The notes under the pieces are model-generated. The model searched no databases. It had not been told where the DNA came from and saw only the letters and a program-made list of their open reading frames with translations. Made by a program: the position numbers and the translations under genes. Source: UBA6115 sp040776985 (lineage in GTDB: Bacteria; Bacillota; Clostridia; Christensenellales; Aristaeellaceae). From it: a stretch of 64,000 nt of DNA. The stretch covers positions 868,001-932,000 of the forward strand of contig JAXGZL010000001.1 of NCBI GenBank assembly GCA_040776985.1, in the 5' to 3' direction. This document shows positions 33,208 to 44,368 of this stretch, in pieces (the stretch's first letter is position 1; the number at the start of each line of letters is the position of its first letter).

Positions 33208-34026
33208 TCAGGGGAGGATGACGGGCTCCCGGTGGCTGAGGAAGCCGGTCAGGATGGCGGTGAACAGGTCAGGCCGCTCATAAAAGGCGGCGTGCCCGGT
33301 TTTGGGCAGCATCACCAATTCCGCGTTGGGCATCCTTTCCGCCAACAGGGCCTGCTCCTCCGGCGGGGTGATGTGGTCCTGCTGGGAGGAAATCAGAAGC
33401 GTGGGGCAGGGGATGCCGGGCAGCTGATCCACCACGTCATGGCTCTCAGCGGAACGGGTCAGCCTGGCCATGCGGCGCTGGAAGTCATCGCTGGCAAAGG
33501 CGGTGCTGGTGAGCAGCCTTTTCCGGTTGTCCATCCACTCCGCGCGCCGGTCATAGAAGGCCGGGCTGTAGATGACCGGGATGGTGGTGGCGTAGTAGGC
33601 CCTGGGGTTGTTGCCGGCCAGGATCCAGGCCTCCCCGATTTCCTTCAGCCAGGCGTTGGTTCTGGCCACGGTGTTGGCCAGCACCATCCGGCCAATCAGA
33701 TCGGGTCTAATGACCGCCAGATTCAGCGCCACCTCGCCCCCATAGCTGGTGGCGAAGATGTCCGCCTGGGGGATCCCCAGGTGCTGGAGGAAGGCCTCCA
33801 GCATCCGGGCCTGCAGCTGGATGGGGAAGTCCTTCCCCATGGCCTCCGACTGGCCCTGGTCCAGCAGGTCCACCAGGATGGGCTGGCAGCCCACCTTTTG
33901 CAGGGCGGGCAGGAAGGGGGCCCAGGAACGGGTGGACATCATGATGCCGTTGAGCATGAGGAGGGGGCGGCCCTCGCCCACCACCTCATAGTAGACGGCC
34001 TTGTCCTGAAAATGAAAGCTGCTCAT
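33208..34026 (-). CDS. alpha/beta hydrolase (copy A)
   Basis: 272 residues, paralogue of the gene at 32382. Triad: Ser in FATSYGGEVALNLA, Asp in SSQQDHITPP and His in KTGHAAFYERPD. Its start overlaps the CoA-transferase stop (ATGA), so it is cotranslated with the catabolic operon. Two tandem hydrolases of the same type suggest related but different esters, or a duplication still in drift. Confidence 0.82.
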   Translation of the reverse strand: MSSFHFQDKAVYYEVVGEGRPLLMLNGIMMSTRSWAPFLPALQKVGCQPILVDLLDQGQSEAMGKDFPIQLQARMLEAFLQHLGIPQADIFATSYGGEVALNLAVIRPDLIGRMVLANTVARTNAWLKEIGEAWILAGNNPRAYYATTIPVIYSPAFYDRRAEWMDNRKRLLTSTAFASDDFQRRMARLTRSAESHDVVDQLPGIPCPTLLISSQQDHITPPEEQALLAERMPNAELVMLPKTGHAAFYERPDLFTAILTGFLSHREPVILP

Positions 34027-35339
34027 CTTTCGTAAATGATGCCGATGTCAAGGGCTTCCCGGCGCAGCTGCTCCCGGAACTTGGGGTGGGCGATGCCAAT
34101 CAGCAGGTCCACCCGCTCCCTGATGCTGGTGCCCCGGAGGGGGGCCACGCCGTACTCGGTCACCACAAAGTCCACATCGTTGCGGGAGAGGGAAACGGCA
34201 GCGCCCGGCTTTAACTGGGGCACGATCTTGGAAATCTCCTCCCGTTCGCCGGTTTCAGGGTTTTTCACCATGGCGGTGGAGTACAGGCAGATGAAGGAGC
34301 GGCCGTTCTTTGACTTCTGGGCGCCCACCGCGGTGTCAGACTGGCCGCCGGTGCCGGAAAACTGCACGGAGCCGATGGACTCGCTGGCGCACTGGCCGGT
34401 GAGGTCCACCTCCATGGTGGTGTTGATGGACACCATGTTGTCGTTCTGGGCGATCACATAGGGGTCGTTGGTGTAGCTGCCCGCCAGCACCTCAACGGCC
34501 GGGTTGTCGTCCACAAAGTCATACAGCGCCCGGTTGCCCATCACAAAGGTGCAGACCACCTTGCCCCGCTGAATCTGCTTTTTACGCCCGGTGATGACGC
34601 CGGCCTTCATCAGGTCCATCATGCCGGTGGTCATCATTTCGGTGTGGATGCCCAGGTCCTTTTTGCCGTGGAGGGCATTGGCGATGGCGTTGGGGATGCC
34701 GCCGATGCCCAGCTGCAGGCAGTCTCCATCGTTGATATAGGAGGCCACCGCGTCGCCTATGGCCTTGTCCTTGTCGTTGAAGGGCACGTCCGGCAGCTCC
34801 GGCACCGGGTAGTCCGCCTCCAGCAGGTGGTCCACCCGGGAGATGTGCACATGGTGGTCGCCCATCAGGCGGGGGAAGTTGGGGTTGATCTCCAGGATTT
34901 TGATGTCCGCCGCGTCAAACATCTGCATTTCATAGGTGTTGGAGGTGGACAGCGAGATATAGCCGTGCTTGTCCGGCATCGCCGCCGCCGCCACGAAGAT
35001 GTTGGGCTTGCGGTGGAAAAGGCGCTTGGTGGCCGCGAAGTGCAGCATGTTGGGGATGAAGCTGGTGGCGCCGTGCTTATGCGCCTTGCGCATGGGCCCG
35101 GTATAGAACCAGCCTTCATGGATGAAGCTGTGCCGGTACTGGGGATCGTTCAGGCAGGGGTACTCATAGGTGGGCAGGCAGGTGGAGATGATCACATCCT
35201 TCACCCGGTCCGCCACCTCATGCAGGTGGCTCTGGAAGAGCACGGCGCCGGCAGCGCCCAGGCCTGTCACGATGTAGTCATTTGACTTGACCAGCGAAAT
35301 GGCCTCCTGAACGGTGATAAGCTTGTCTTTGTAATCCAT
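34023..35339 (-). CDS. acetyl-CoA hydrolase/transferase family CoA-transferase
   Basis: 438 residues of the 4-hydroxybutyrate/butyryl-CoA:acetate CoA-transferase type. Seen are the Gly-rich GIGGIPNAIANALHGKKDLGIHTEM segment and the C-terminal SLSRNDVDFVVTEYGVAPLRGTSIRERVDLLIGIAHP block conserved in this group. Moves CoA from an acyl-CoA to a carboxylic acid and so could activate an imported acid. AAAGGA precedes the ATG. It lies between livK and the hydrolases. Confidence 0.88.
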   Translation of the reverse strand: MDYKDKLITVQEAISLVKSNDYIVTGLGAAGAVLFQSHLHEVADRVKDVIISTCLPTYEYPCLNDPQYRHSFIHEGWFYTGPMRKAHKHGATSFIPNMLHFAATKRLFHRKPNIFVAAAAMPDKHGYISLSTSNTYEMQMFDAADIKILEINPNFPRLMGDHHVHISRVDHLLEADYPVPELPDVPFNDKDKAIGDAVASYINDGDCLQLGIGGIPNAIANALHGKKDLGIHTEMMTTGMMDLMKAGVITGRKKQIQRGKVVCTFVMGNRALYDFVDDNPAVEVLAGSYTNDPYVIAQNDNMVSINTTMEVDLTGQCASESIGSVQFSGTGGQSDTAVGAQKSKNGRSFICLYSTAMVKNPETGEREEISKIVPQLKPGAAVSLSRNDVDFVVTEYGVAPLRGTSIRERVDLLIGIAHPKFREQLRREALDIGIIYER

Positions 35340-35383
35340 GGTTTCATCCTTTCAACATGGTGTTTTGGCAAAGGTTTGGGTGA

Positions 35384-35416
35384 ACAGCGGGGAAGGGACG
35401 ATCCCTTCCCCGCTGT
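35384..35416 (-). other. intercistronic hairpin after livK
   Basis: Perfect 14-bp stem (35384-35397 with 35403-35416), 5-base loop, no U-tract. Likely protects the 3' end of the livK message or partly terminates before the CoA-transferase gene. Confidence 0.65.
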
Positions 35417-35428
35417 GTGGCCGCGCTG

Positions 35429-36781
35429 TTATTCGCCCAGCAGCTCGCCGATGGACTTCATGCCGTCCACCGTCACAAAGGCCAGGGTGGGATCAGTGTA
35501 GCCCTTGACGTATTTGGCAAAGGCCATGCCGTCCAGGCCGATGCGCTGGCCGTTGGAGTAGTCAACGCCGCCGGAGATCGGCACGTCCACGCGCTCGGAT
35601 TCCATGGCCTCCAGGAAGGCCTCACGGGTGATTTCCTTGTCAGCCAGGCGGTTGATGCCCTCCATGAAGACATTGACTGCGATAAAGGAGGACATGGAGT
35701 AGGCGGAGACGCTGAAGGCGTTGAAGTCATCCTGGGAGAGGTAGCCTTTCTCCAAACCCCAGGCCATGACTTCCAGGAATTGCTTGACATCGTTGGACTG
35801 ACGCTCGGTCTGGGCAGAGGGATCAATCACGACCCAGGCGCCGCCGTAGATGTCGCTGGTGTCCTTTTCATTGGCCAGGTCGGTGGGGATGTTGCTGGGG
35901 GCGATGTTCACATAGGACACGATGCTGGGGATGCCGCGGGTGGCGGGGTTGGACTGCATGGCGGTGTAGATGGGGTTGAAGTAGGCCTGCAGGCCGCCGA
36001 TGATGACCACATCCGCGCCTTCCAGCTGGGCTACCTGGGAGGTGAGCTCGTCAGCCACCTGGGAGTTGACCTTAACATACACCACTTCGGGGCGTTTGTC
36101 TTCAGGAATCAGATCGAACTGCAGCTTCACGCCGGACTCAATCTGGGTGCCGGAGTCGTCGGCGGAGAAGATGACGCCCACTTTCTTCACGTTTTCAACG
36201 CCGCTGCCCTCAATGGCGGGCAGGTTCATGGCGCGCAGCAGCATGATGCGGCCTTCGGTGATGTAAATGGGCTGCACGGGGAAGGTGAACCGCTGGTTGC
36301 CCTCGGCGGGGAGGTAGTACTGCAGGGCGGAGCCGGTGCCCCAGTAGACGGAGGGGATGCCCTCTTCCACGATGTACTCCTGGGAGGAGGCGATGTTCCA
36401 GGTGCCCAGGTTGCCCACCAGGGCGAAGACCTTGTCGTCCTCCACCAGCTTCTGCATGTAGATCAGGCCCTGGGCGCCGTCGGTGCCGTCATCATAGGCC
36501 GTGTGGTCCAGGTAGTAGCCCACGCCGTCAGCGCCTTTGGCCACGCCGCCCATCGCTTCGTTGATGTACTTGACAAATAGCTTGTAGAACTGGCTGTAGG
36601 GCACGCCCACGCCGGCCACGGGGCCGGTTTCGCACATGACGGAACCGATTTTGACGGTGCCCTTGTACTTGACCCCTTCTTTCTCCAGGGGCTTGGTGTC
36701 CACGCCGACCTCAGCCAGCGCCACCGCTGCCAGGGACAACACCATGGCAAGGACCAGGAACAGGGATAGGATTTTTTTCAT
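35429..36781 (-). CDS. livK: branched-chain-amino-acid-type ABC transporter substrate-binding protein
   Basis: 450 residues. Signal peptide (KKILSLFLVLAMVLSLAAVALA, cleavage about residue 23) without lipobox. The mature part is a type-I periplasmic-binding fold (KIGSVMCETGPVAGVG near the N terminus, VVIIGGLQAYFNP in the middle). LivK-family proteins bind not only Leu/Ile/Val but also aromatic and short-chain acids. In this operon a carboxylic acid is at least as likely as an amino acid. AAGGAGAG precedes the ATG; hairpins flank the gene on both sides. Confidence 0.87.
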   Translation of the reverse strand: MKKILSLFLVLAMVLSLAAVALAEVGVDTKPLEKEGVKYKGTVKIGSVMCETGPVAGVGVPYSQFYKLFVKYINEAMGGVAKGADGVGYYLDHTAYDDGTDGAQGLIYMQKLVEDDKVFALVGNLGTWNIASSQEYIVEEGIPSVYWGTGSALQYYLPAEGNQRFTFPVQPIYITEGRIMLLRAMNLPAIEGSGVENVKKVGVIFSADDSGTQIESGVKLQFDLIPEDKRPEVVYVKVNSQVADELTSQVAQLEGADVVIIGGLQAYFNPIYTAMQSNPATRGIPSIVSYVNIAPSNIPTDLANEKDTSDIYGGAWVVIDPSAQTERQSNDVKQFLEVMAWGLEKGYLSQDDFNAFSVSAYSMSSFIAVNVFMEGINRLADKEITREAFLEAMESERVDVPISGGVDYSNGQRIGLDGMAFAKYVKGYTDPTLAFVTVDGMKSIGELLGE

Positions 36782-36822
36782 TGTTTCTCTCCTTGAGGGT
36801 TTTCCTCATTGTATTTATTAAA

Positions 36823-36839
36823 CGCGGGTCCGCCCCGCG
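36823..36839 (-). other. intercistronic hairpin between livF and livK
   Basis: 6-bp GC stem (36823-36828 with 36834-36839) followed on the minus strand by TTTAATAA. Weak terminator or processing site that would separate livK from the upstream message. Confidence 0.45.
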
Positions 36840-36851
36840 CTCAACACGGGT

Positions 36852-37594
36852 TCAGGCCTTCTGGCCGCCCAGGTAGGCTTCCACCAGGGTTTCGTCATGG
36901 ATCAGTTCGTTGGCCGGCCCCTGCATGGAGACGCGGCCCAATTCCAGCACATAGGCATAGTCGGCGATCTTCAGGGTCTGGAAGGCGTTTTGCTCCACGA
37001 TCAGGATGGTGTTGCCCGCCTCCTTGAGCTGCTGGATGATGGCGAAGATGTCCTGGATGATCAGCGGCGCCAGGCCAAGGCTGGGCTCATCCAGCAGCAG
37101 CACCCGGGGCCCCGCCATCAGGGCCCGGCCAATGGCCAGCATCTGCTGCTCGCCGCCTGAGAGGGTGTTGGCCTGCTGGCGGCGCCGCTCTTTCAGGATG
37201 GGGAAGAGCTTGAAGACCCGCTCCAGGTTCATGTTGATCCGGGCCTGCTTGCTCAGCCCCGCGGCGCCCTTCACGCTGTAGCTGCCCACCAGCAGGTTTT
37301 CCTCGGTGGTCAGCCCCTGCAGGATCATCCGCCCCTCCGGGGACTGGATGACGCCGGTCTCGGCGATCTTGTAGGGATACATCCCCAGAAGCTTCTGCTG
37401 TCCTGCCAGCAGGATGCTGCCGGACCTGGCCTTGACGATGCCGGAGATGGTGCGCAGCAGGGTGGATTTCCCTGCGCCATTGGCGCCCAGGATGGCCACG
37501 ATGCTGCCCTCTTCCACCGACAGGTTGACCTCCTTGAGCGCCTCAATCGCGCCGTAGGAGACCGACAGGTTTTTGATTTCAAGCATGGCAGCCA

Positions 37595-37595
<1 letters not shown>
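36852..37595 (-). CDS. livF: ABC transporter ATP-binding protein LivF
   Basis: 247 residues. Walker A GANGAGKST (about 38-46), signature LSGGEQQMLAIGRALM, Walker B VLLLDEPSLGLAP. One of two ATPases of the Liv-type importer. ATG 37595 has GGAGG 7 bases upstream and overlaps the livG stop by one base; the longer frame upstream overlaps livG and has no homology. Confidence 0.92.
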
Positions 37596-39086
<1,491 letters not shown>

Positions 39087-39103
<17 letters not shown>

Positions 39104-40169
39104 AGATTTGCAACCGCCTTTTCGCTACTGTTTTTCTAAAGAAGGATTTGATGTTGTTCACCAGCTGCACCAGGCCGCCGGGGTAGAACATGACCACCAG
39201 GATGATGATCACGCCGATGGTGACGTTGATCACCCAGGGGTTGTCCCGGAAGAAGGTGATGTCCTGCAGGAAAACCGGGGTGATGCCAAAGACGATGAAG
39301 CTGCCCAGGAAGGTGCCCACCAGGTTGCGGGAGCCGCCTATCAGGACCGCTGCCAGGATGTTGAGGGAGAACATGATGGTGAAGTTCTGTGGCGCCGCGT
39401 AGCGCAGATAGCTCATCATCAACACACCGCCCAGGCCCGCATAGGCGGTGGACAGGAGGAAAGCCAGCAAGCGGTACTTGAGCAGCGAGATACCCATGGC
39501 CTGGGCGGCGGAGCTGGAGTTTTTCATGGCCAGCATGGCCCGTCCGGTACTGGACTTGCCCAGGTTGTGGGTGAGCATCATCAGGCCCACTGTCACCAAT
39601 ACCAGCAGGATGAAGAAGGCCCGCTGAGAGTGCTGCCGGGACATCCCCAGCAGGGTCTGGAAGATGGGGAACTTGGAGATGCTGGCCCCGTTGGGGCCGT
39701 TGGTGAAGTCCAGCCAGTTCTGGAAGAGCTGGTAGAAGATCTCGGACAGGCCCAGGGTGACGATGGCCAGGAAGATGCCCTCAATCCGCAGGCTGATGAA
39801 GCCCACGATGGCGCCCAGCGCCAGGGAAACCAGCAGGGTTGCCAGGATGACCGCCAGATAGGGCACCCCGGGCAGGTTCCGGATGGCGTAGGAGGTGATG
39901 TAGGCCCCCAGCCCCACGAAACCGGCGGTGCCCAGGCTGGCCAGCCCCGCGTAACCCAGCAGGTAGGTGAAGCCATAGCCCACGATGGCGTAGATCATCA
40001 CCGTGGCAAAGCCGTTGAGCATGGAGGACTTGGGCCAGGCGCCGTCGGTCAGGATGGCGATGACCTGAAGGGCAATCAGCATGACGCCGATGAATAAAAA
40101 CCCGGAAAAGGGGTGGCTGAAAGCCTTTTTCAGGCCCCCCGATTCCCTTTTAACAAGCGCGTTTTGCAT
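39087..40169 (-). CDS. livM: branched-chain-type ABC transporter permease LivM
   Basis: 360 residues with about 9-10 hydrophobic segments. The family segment GYAGLASLGTAGFVGLGAY lies near residue 75, and GSRNLVGTFLGSF near 275. Start at ATG 40169, with AAGG upstream and one base after the livH stop. Forms the membrane channel with LivH. Confidence 0.9.
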
Positions 40170-40170
40170 C

Positions 40171-41088
40171 TTACACCTTCTTGATGTATTTCTTGCCCAA
40201 CAGGCCATTGGGGAAGATCAGGATCAGCAGCAGCACCACCATGAAGGTGATCATGTTCTGCCACATGCCGGCATCCGGCCCCATGAGGCTGGGGTTGCCG
40301 GCGAAGTTATAGACCAGGGGAATGATGACAGCGCCCAGGATGGGGGCGGGGAAGCTGCCAAAGCCGCCCAGCACGCAGGCCAGGAAGCCGTAGACCTGGG
40401 CGTTGCCCATCAGGGTGACGTTCAGCGCCGTGCCTGCCCCGGTGAAAAACCCGCCCAGGGTGGCCAGGCCGCCCGCCAGCGCCCAGGAGAAGGCGGTGAT
40501 GACCCGGGTGTTCACCCCCAGCATCTGGGCCACCGTCTCATTGGCGGCAGTGGCCCGGACGCCCAGGCCCCAGCGGGTGAACTTCAGCGCCGCGAACACC
40601 GCGGCCAGCACCACCACCGCCAGCGTGAAGGCCAGGAGGCCCATTTTGATGATGTTGAAGTCATAGCCAAAGAGGCTGAAGTGCAGGATATCCGTGGTGA
40701 AGGTTTTGCCGGGGCGGGTCCAGAGCGTGATGTCCCGGAACACCATCGGCGTCACATTCACCAGGATCATCAGGACCCCCATGGTGATCATCTGCTTGCC
40801 CGAAGGGGTGATGTGCCTGGCTCGCCTGATCAGCGCCACGTCCACAAACATCCCCAGCAGGAAGCCCACCAAGATGCCGCCCAACAGGCAGACCCACAGG
40901 GGCAGCTCTGTAAAGGTGAGGGACAGGAAGGTGACAAAGAAGGTGCCAAAGGTGGCGATCAGCCCCTGGGCGAAGTTGGTGGTGGCGGTGGTGCGAAAGA
41001 TCAACACAATGCCCATGGTGACCAGGGCATAGCGCCCGATCATGGGAAGGGAGTTGACGATCGTCTGCAGGATATCCTGTATACTCAT
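40171..41088 (-). CDS. livH: branched-chain-type ABC transporter permease LivH
   Basis: 305 residues, about 8 membrane segments, with FAQGLIATFGTFF and VLGGFGSFPAPILGAVI blocks typical of LivH. The ATG at 41088 overlaps the TGA of the KAS III-like gene (ATGA), so translation is coupled from the biosynthetic-type gene into the transporter, tying the two functions together. Confidence 0.9.
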   Translation of the reverse strand: MSIQDILQTIVNSLPMIGRYALVTMGIVLIFRTTATTNFAQGLIATFGTFFVTFLSLTFTELPLWVCLLGGILVGFLLGMFVDVALIRRARHITPSGKQMITMGVLMILVNVTPMVFRDITLWTRPGKTFTTDILHFSLFGYDFNIIKMGLLAFTLAVVVLAAVFAALKFTRWGLGVRATAANETVAQMLGVNTRVITAFSWALAGGLATLGGFFTGAGTALNVTLMGNAQVYGFLACVLGGFGSFPAPILGAVIIPLVYNFAGNPSLMGPDAGMWQNMITFMVVLLLILIFPNGLLGKKYIKKV

Positions 41089-42122
41089 GTGCTTACCGGT
41101 CCCCACTTAATGATGTTGGCGGCCCAGACATAGCCGATCCCGGCGGCCAGCATGCACACCACGCTGCCCGGCTTCACCTTGCCCTGCTCAAGCGCCAGGT
41201 GAAGGGAGAGGATCTGGTCAATCTGGCCGATGTGGCCGTAGTCTTCAAGGTAAATGGACTGGTCCTCGGTCAGGCCCAGGCTTTTGAGCATGCCCAGGTG
41301 GCCGGAGCGCTTGATGTGCAGGATGGCCAGGTAATCCAGGTCAGACAGGGCCAGGCTGGACTTTTCCAGGGATTTTTCAATGCAGGTGACCCAGTTGGCG
41401 GCGGACACCTCGTTAAGCCTGGCCTTCATCTTCTCCGGCTCAAACAGCCTGAGGGAGCGCCTGGCCTCCTCCAGGTTTTCGCAGGTGATGGGCTCCGCCG
41501 TGCCGCCCATCTGCACGCCTGCTGTCCGGGCCAGGGAACCGTCTGAGATGATGTGGCTGCCCAGCAGCAGGTTTTTGCCCAGGTTCTTTTTAAGCAAAAT
41601 GGCCCCGCCGCCCGCGCCCAGGTTGTACATCATGGACATGTCCCGGTCGGTATAGTCCACAAAGTCGCCGTTGCGGTAGCCGCCCACCACCAGGACGGTG
41701 TTCACCTCATCGTCCGCCATCATCATGTCCCTGGCGATTTTCATGGCGGACACGCAGGTGCAGCAGCGGTTCTGCACGTCAATTCCCCAGGCGTTGATAG
41801 CGCCGATGCGGTCCTGGATGTAGAGCGCCGAGGTGGTGAGGGGGTATTCCTTCCATTCCTCGCCGATGCACAGGATCACGTCAATTTCCCTGGGGTCCAC
41901 CCCGGTGTTCTTCAGGCAGTCCAGGGCCGCCAGGGCGCCCATTTCCTGGGTGCCGTCCATCACGGGATCCTGGGGGATCAGCTTCTGATTGATGCCCAGC
42001 TTTTCCCGCACTGCCTCCTCAGCCCAGACGCCCTTGGTCTGTTCGGAGATTTCCCTGGCGCTCATCACGCCCTTGGGCAGATAAATGCCGGTGCCCACAA
42101 TGCCTACATGGTTTTGTTGCAT
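41085..42122 (-). CDS. beta-ketoacyl-ACP synthase III-like (FabH fold) enzyme with altered active site
   Basis: 345 residues, thiolase-fold condensing enzyme. The nucleophile aligns at C120 (DVQNRCCTCVSAMKIA), with two extra cysteines at 121 and 123. The FabH His region is replaced by LHIKRSGH (H269 is the likely base). The conserved FabH Asn of YGN(T/S) is His here (YGHIGQ, H297), giving a Cys-His-His set closer to KAS I/II. Being between an SDR, a thiolase and an importer, it probably handles an acyl-CoA rather than ACP. No fatty acid synthesis genes are near. GGGAG precedes the ATG. Confidence 0.8.
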   Translation of the reverse strand: MQQNHVGIVGTGIYLPKGVMSAREISEQTKGVWAEEAVREKLGINQKLIPQDPVMDGTQEMGALAALDCLKNTGVDPREIDVILCIGEEWKEYPLTTSALYIQDRIGAINAWGIDVQNRCCTCVSAMKIARDMMMADDEVNTVLVVGGYRNGDFVDYTDRDMSMMYNLGAGGGAILLKKNLGKNLLLGSHIISDGSLARTAGVQMGGTAEPITCENLEEARRSLRLFEPEKMKARLNEVSAANWVTCIEKSLEKSSLALSDLDYLAILHIKRSGHLGMLKSLGLTEDQSIYLEDYGHIGQIDQILSLHLALEQGKVKPGSVVCMLAAGIGYVWAANIIKWGPVST

Positions 42123-42140
42123 GTCTTGCTCCCTTCCGCC

Positions 42141-42860
42141 TTACAGCCGCATCCCGCCGTCCACCTGCAGCACCTGCCCTGTCACATAGCTGGCGTCGTC
42201 AGAGGCCAGGAAGAGGGCAGCGTTGGCGATTTCGTGGGGCTGGCCCAGGCGGCCCAGCATGGTGAGGGCGGCGAACTTGTCCAGCAGGTCCTGGGGCACG
42301 GTTTTGAGGATGTCCGTCATGGTATAGCCGGGGGCGATGCAGTTGACCCTCACATTGCCGCCCTTCAGGGCAAACTCCTTGGCCCAGGTCTTGGTCATGC
42401 CGATGATGCCCGCCTTGGTGGCGGCGTAGTTGGCCTGGCCGATGTTGCCAAAGACGCCCACGACGCTGGAGATGCTGATGATGCTGCCGCCGCCCTGGGC
42501 CTGCATGTAGGGGCCCACAAAGCGGGTGAGGTTGAAGACGCCCTTCAGGTTGACGTCAATGACGGCGTCCCACTGCTCGTCGGTCATCTTGCGGGTCATG
42601 GCGTCCTTGGTGATGCCGGCGTTGTTGACCAGGATGTCAATGCGGCCGTATTTGTCTTTGGCGTGGTTGAAAAGCGCTTCGCAGGCGGCCACGTCGGTGA
42701 CGTTGAGCTTGTAGTATTCCACATCCTGGGCCTGATAGCTCAGCTCTGCCATGTCGCAGGCGATGACCTTGGCGCCCTCTTTGGCGAACAGCTGGGCCAT
42801 TTCCCCGCCCAGTCCCTTGGCGGCTCCGGTCACGATGGCAACTTTTCCTTCCAGTCTCAT
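42141..42860 (-). CDS. short-chain dehydrogenase (FabG/PhaB-like 3-oxoacyl reductase)
   Basis: 239 residues. NAD(P) motif TGAAKGLGGEMA, NNAG, and catalytic Ser, then YAATK (Tyr-x-x-x-Lys). Classical SDR. The Ala-Lys after the TGA and the absence of an acidic residue at the end of beta-2 (IACDMAE does have an Asp) leave the cofactor open; Asp there favours NAD(H). In context it would interconvert 3-hydroxyacyl-CoA and 3-oxoacyl-CoA. AAGGAG precedes the ATG. Confidence 0.88.
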   Translation of the reverse strand: MRLEGKVAIVTGAAKGLGGEMAQLFAKEGAKVIACDMAELSYQAQDVEYYKLNVTDVAACEALFNHAKDKYGRIDILVNNAGITKDAMTRKMTDEQWDAVIDVNLKGVFNLTRFVGPYMQAQGGGSIISISSVVGVFGNIGQANYAATKAGIIGMTKTWAKEFALKGGNVRVNCIAPGYTMTDILKTVPQDLLDKFAALTMLGRLGQPHEIANAALFLASDDASYVTGQVLQVDGGMRL

Positions 42861-42899
42861 GTCTTTACTCCTTCGCTTTCGCTATGTTTAATTTTTTAG

Positions 42900-44105
42900 T
42901 TACACAGATTTGAGGATCACGGCGGTGCCCATGCCCCCGCCGATGCACAGGGAGGCCAGGCCCACCTTTTTATCCAAGCGCTTCATGCCATACAGCAGGG
43001 TGACCAGGATGCGCGCGCCGGAGGCCCCAACCGGGTGGCCCAGGGCGATGGCGCCGCCAAAGAGGTTGGTGCGGGCCATGATGTCCTCCTCGCTCATGCC
43101 ATGCTCTTCGCTCAGCTCCTTCACCACGCCCAGGGACTGGGCGGCAAAGGCCTCGTTGAGCTCAATCAGCTCCATGTCGGACAGCTTCATCCCGGCCTTT
43201 TTCAGCGCCTTGCGGATGGCGGGCACCGGGCCCAGGCCCATCACCCTGGGGTCCACGCCGCCCTGGCCGGTGGCGACGATTTCTGCCAGAGGCTTCAGGT
43301 TCATGGCCTTCACCGCGTCCTCGCTGGCCAGCAGCAGGAAGGCGGCGCCGTCGTTGATGCCGGAGGCGTTGCCGGCGGTGACGCTGCCCTCTTTTTTGAA
43401 GGCGGGGCGCAGGGTGGCCAGCTTTTCCGGGTTGGTTTTGCGGTTGGGGTATTCATCCCGGGCAAAGGTCAGGGTTTCGCGGCCCACCTTCACCTCCAGG
43501 GGCACGATCTCCTCATCAAACAGGCCGGCGTCCACCGCCTGGATGGCCTTTTCCTGGGAGGCAAAGGCAAAGGCGTCCTGGGATTCCCGGCTGATGTGGT
43601 GCTTGTCCGCGATGTTCTCCGCCGTGATGCCCATGTGGATGTTGTCAAAGGCATCGGTGAGGGCGTCCTTGATCATGTGGTCTTCCACCTGGAAGCTGCC
43701 CATTTTGATGCCCTTGCGGGTGCCGTTGGGCAGGAGGTAGGGGGCGGCCGACATGTTCTCCACGCCGCCTGCCACCACGATGTCCGCCTCGCCGGCGGCG
43801 ATGCCCGTGACCGCGTTCATCACAGCCTTCATGCCGGAACCGCAGAGCATGTTGAGGGAATAGGCGCAGACCTCTACCGGAATGCCGGCCTTGACGGCGG
43901 TCTGCCGGGCCACGCCCTGGCCCAGGCCGGCGGAGAGGATGTTGCCGCAGATCAGCTCATCCACCTTGTCATGCGCGACGCCCGCGTCCTGCAGCAGGGC
44001 CTTGACCACCGTGGCGCTCATATCCGCCGCATGGGTGGCGCTGAGGGAGCCCATGAAGGCCCCCACCGGGCTGCGCCTGGCGGCGACGACATAGACTTTT
44101 TTCAT
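42900..44105 (-). CDS. acetyl-CoA C-acetyltransferase (thiolase)
   Basis: 401 residues. Nucleophile C88 in LNMLCGSGMKAV, GHPVGASGAR with the catalytic His and CIGGGMGTA with the second Cys are all intact, as in AtoB/PhaA thiolases. Cleaves acetoacetyl-CoA (or a close homologue) with CoA, or runs in reverse. AAGGAGGT lies just before the ATG. First gene of the long minus-strand catabolic operon. Confidence 0.93.
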   Translation of the reverse strand: MKKVYVVAARRSPVGAFMGSLSATHAADMSATVVKALLQDAGVAHDKVDELICGNILSAGLGQGVARQTAVKAGIPVEVCAYSLNMLCGSGMKAVMNAVTGIAAGEADIVVAGGVENMSAAPYLLPNGTRKGIKMGSFQVEDHMIKDALTDAFDNIHMGITAENIADKHHISRESQDAFAFASQEKAIQAVDAGLFDEEIVPLEVKVGRETLTFARDEYPNRKTNPEKLATLRPAFKKEGSVTAGNASGINDGAAFLLLASEDAVKAMNLKPLAEIVATGQGGVDPRVMGLGPVPAIRKALKKAGMKLSDMELIELNEAFAAQSLGVVKELSEEHGMSEEDIMARTNLFGGAIALGHPVGASGARILVTLLYGMKRLDKKVGLASLCIGGGMGTAVILKSV

Positions 44106-44161
44106 GTTACCTCCTTGTGGGTGGCCCGGCGTGTGTCATTTGCCCGGGTCCCCTGTCCAAT

Positions 44162-44177
44162 ATGAATGGTGATTCAT
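44162..44177. promoter_or_regulatory. 16-bp palindrome in the divergent promoter region
   Basis: ATGAAT-N4-ATTCAT, 57 bases upstream of the thiolase start. Good candidate operator for the operon's TetR-type regulator. The 263-bp gap also holds the promoter of the divergent hydrolase; no gene is seen in it. Confidence 0.45.
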
Positions 44178-44286
44178 GTTCCATGTTTGTTTTACCCGAT
44201 CGCGCATGGCTTGTGAATGGACGTTTCGGAAAAAGTTTTATACATTACGCGTTCTCATCCAGGTGGGACGGATATGTCCCGATGGT

Positions 44287-44315
44287 TTGACAGGGCCATG
44301 GGCAGGCCGTATAAT
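44287..44315 (+). promoter_or_regulatory. consensus sigma-A promoter
   Basis: TTGACA, 17-base spacer, TATAAT: a perfect consensus match. Drives the hydrolase gene at 44369 with a leader of about 47 bases. Confidence 0.9.
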
Positions 44316-44368
44316 ACTCGCAATTAAACAACAGACAGAGCATATCACAGCAAAAGAAAGGCAAAAAA

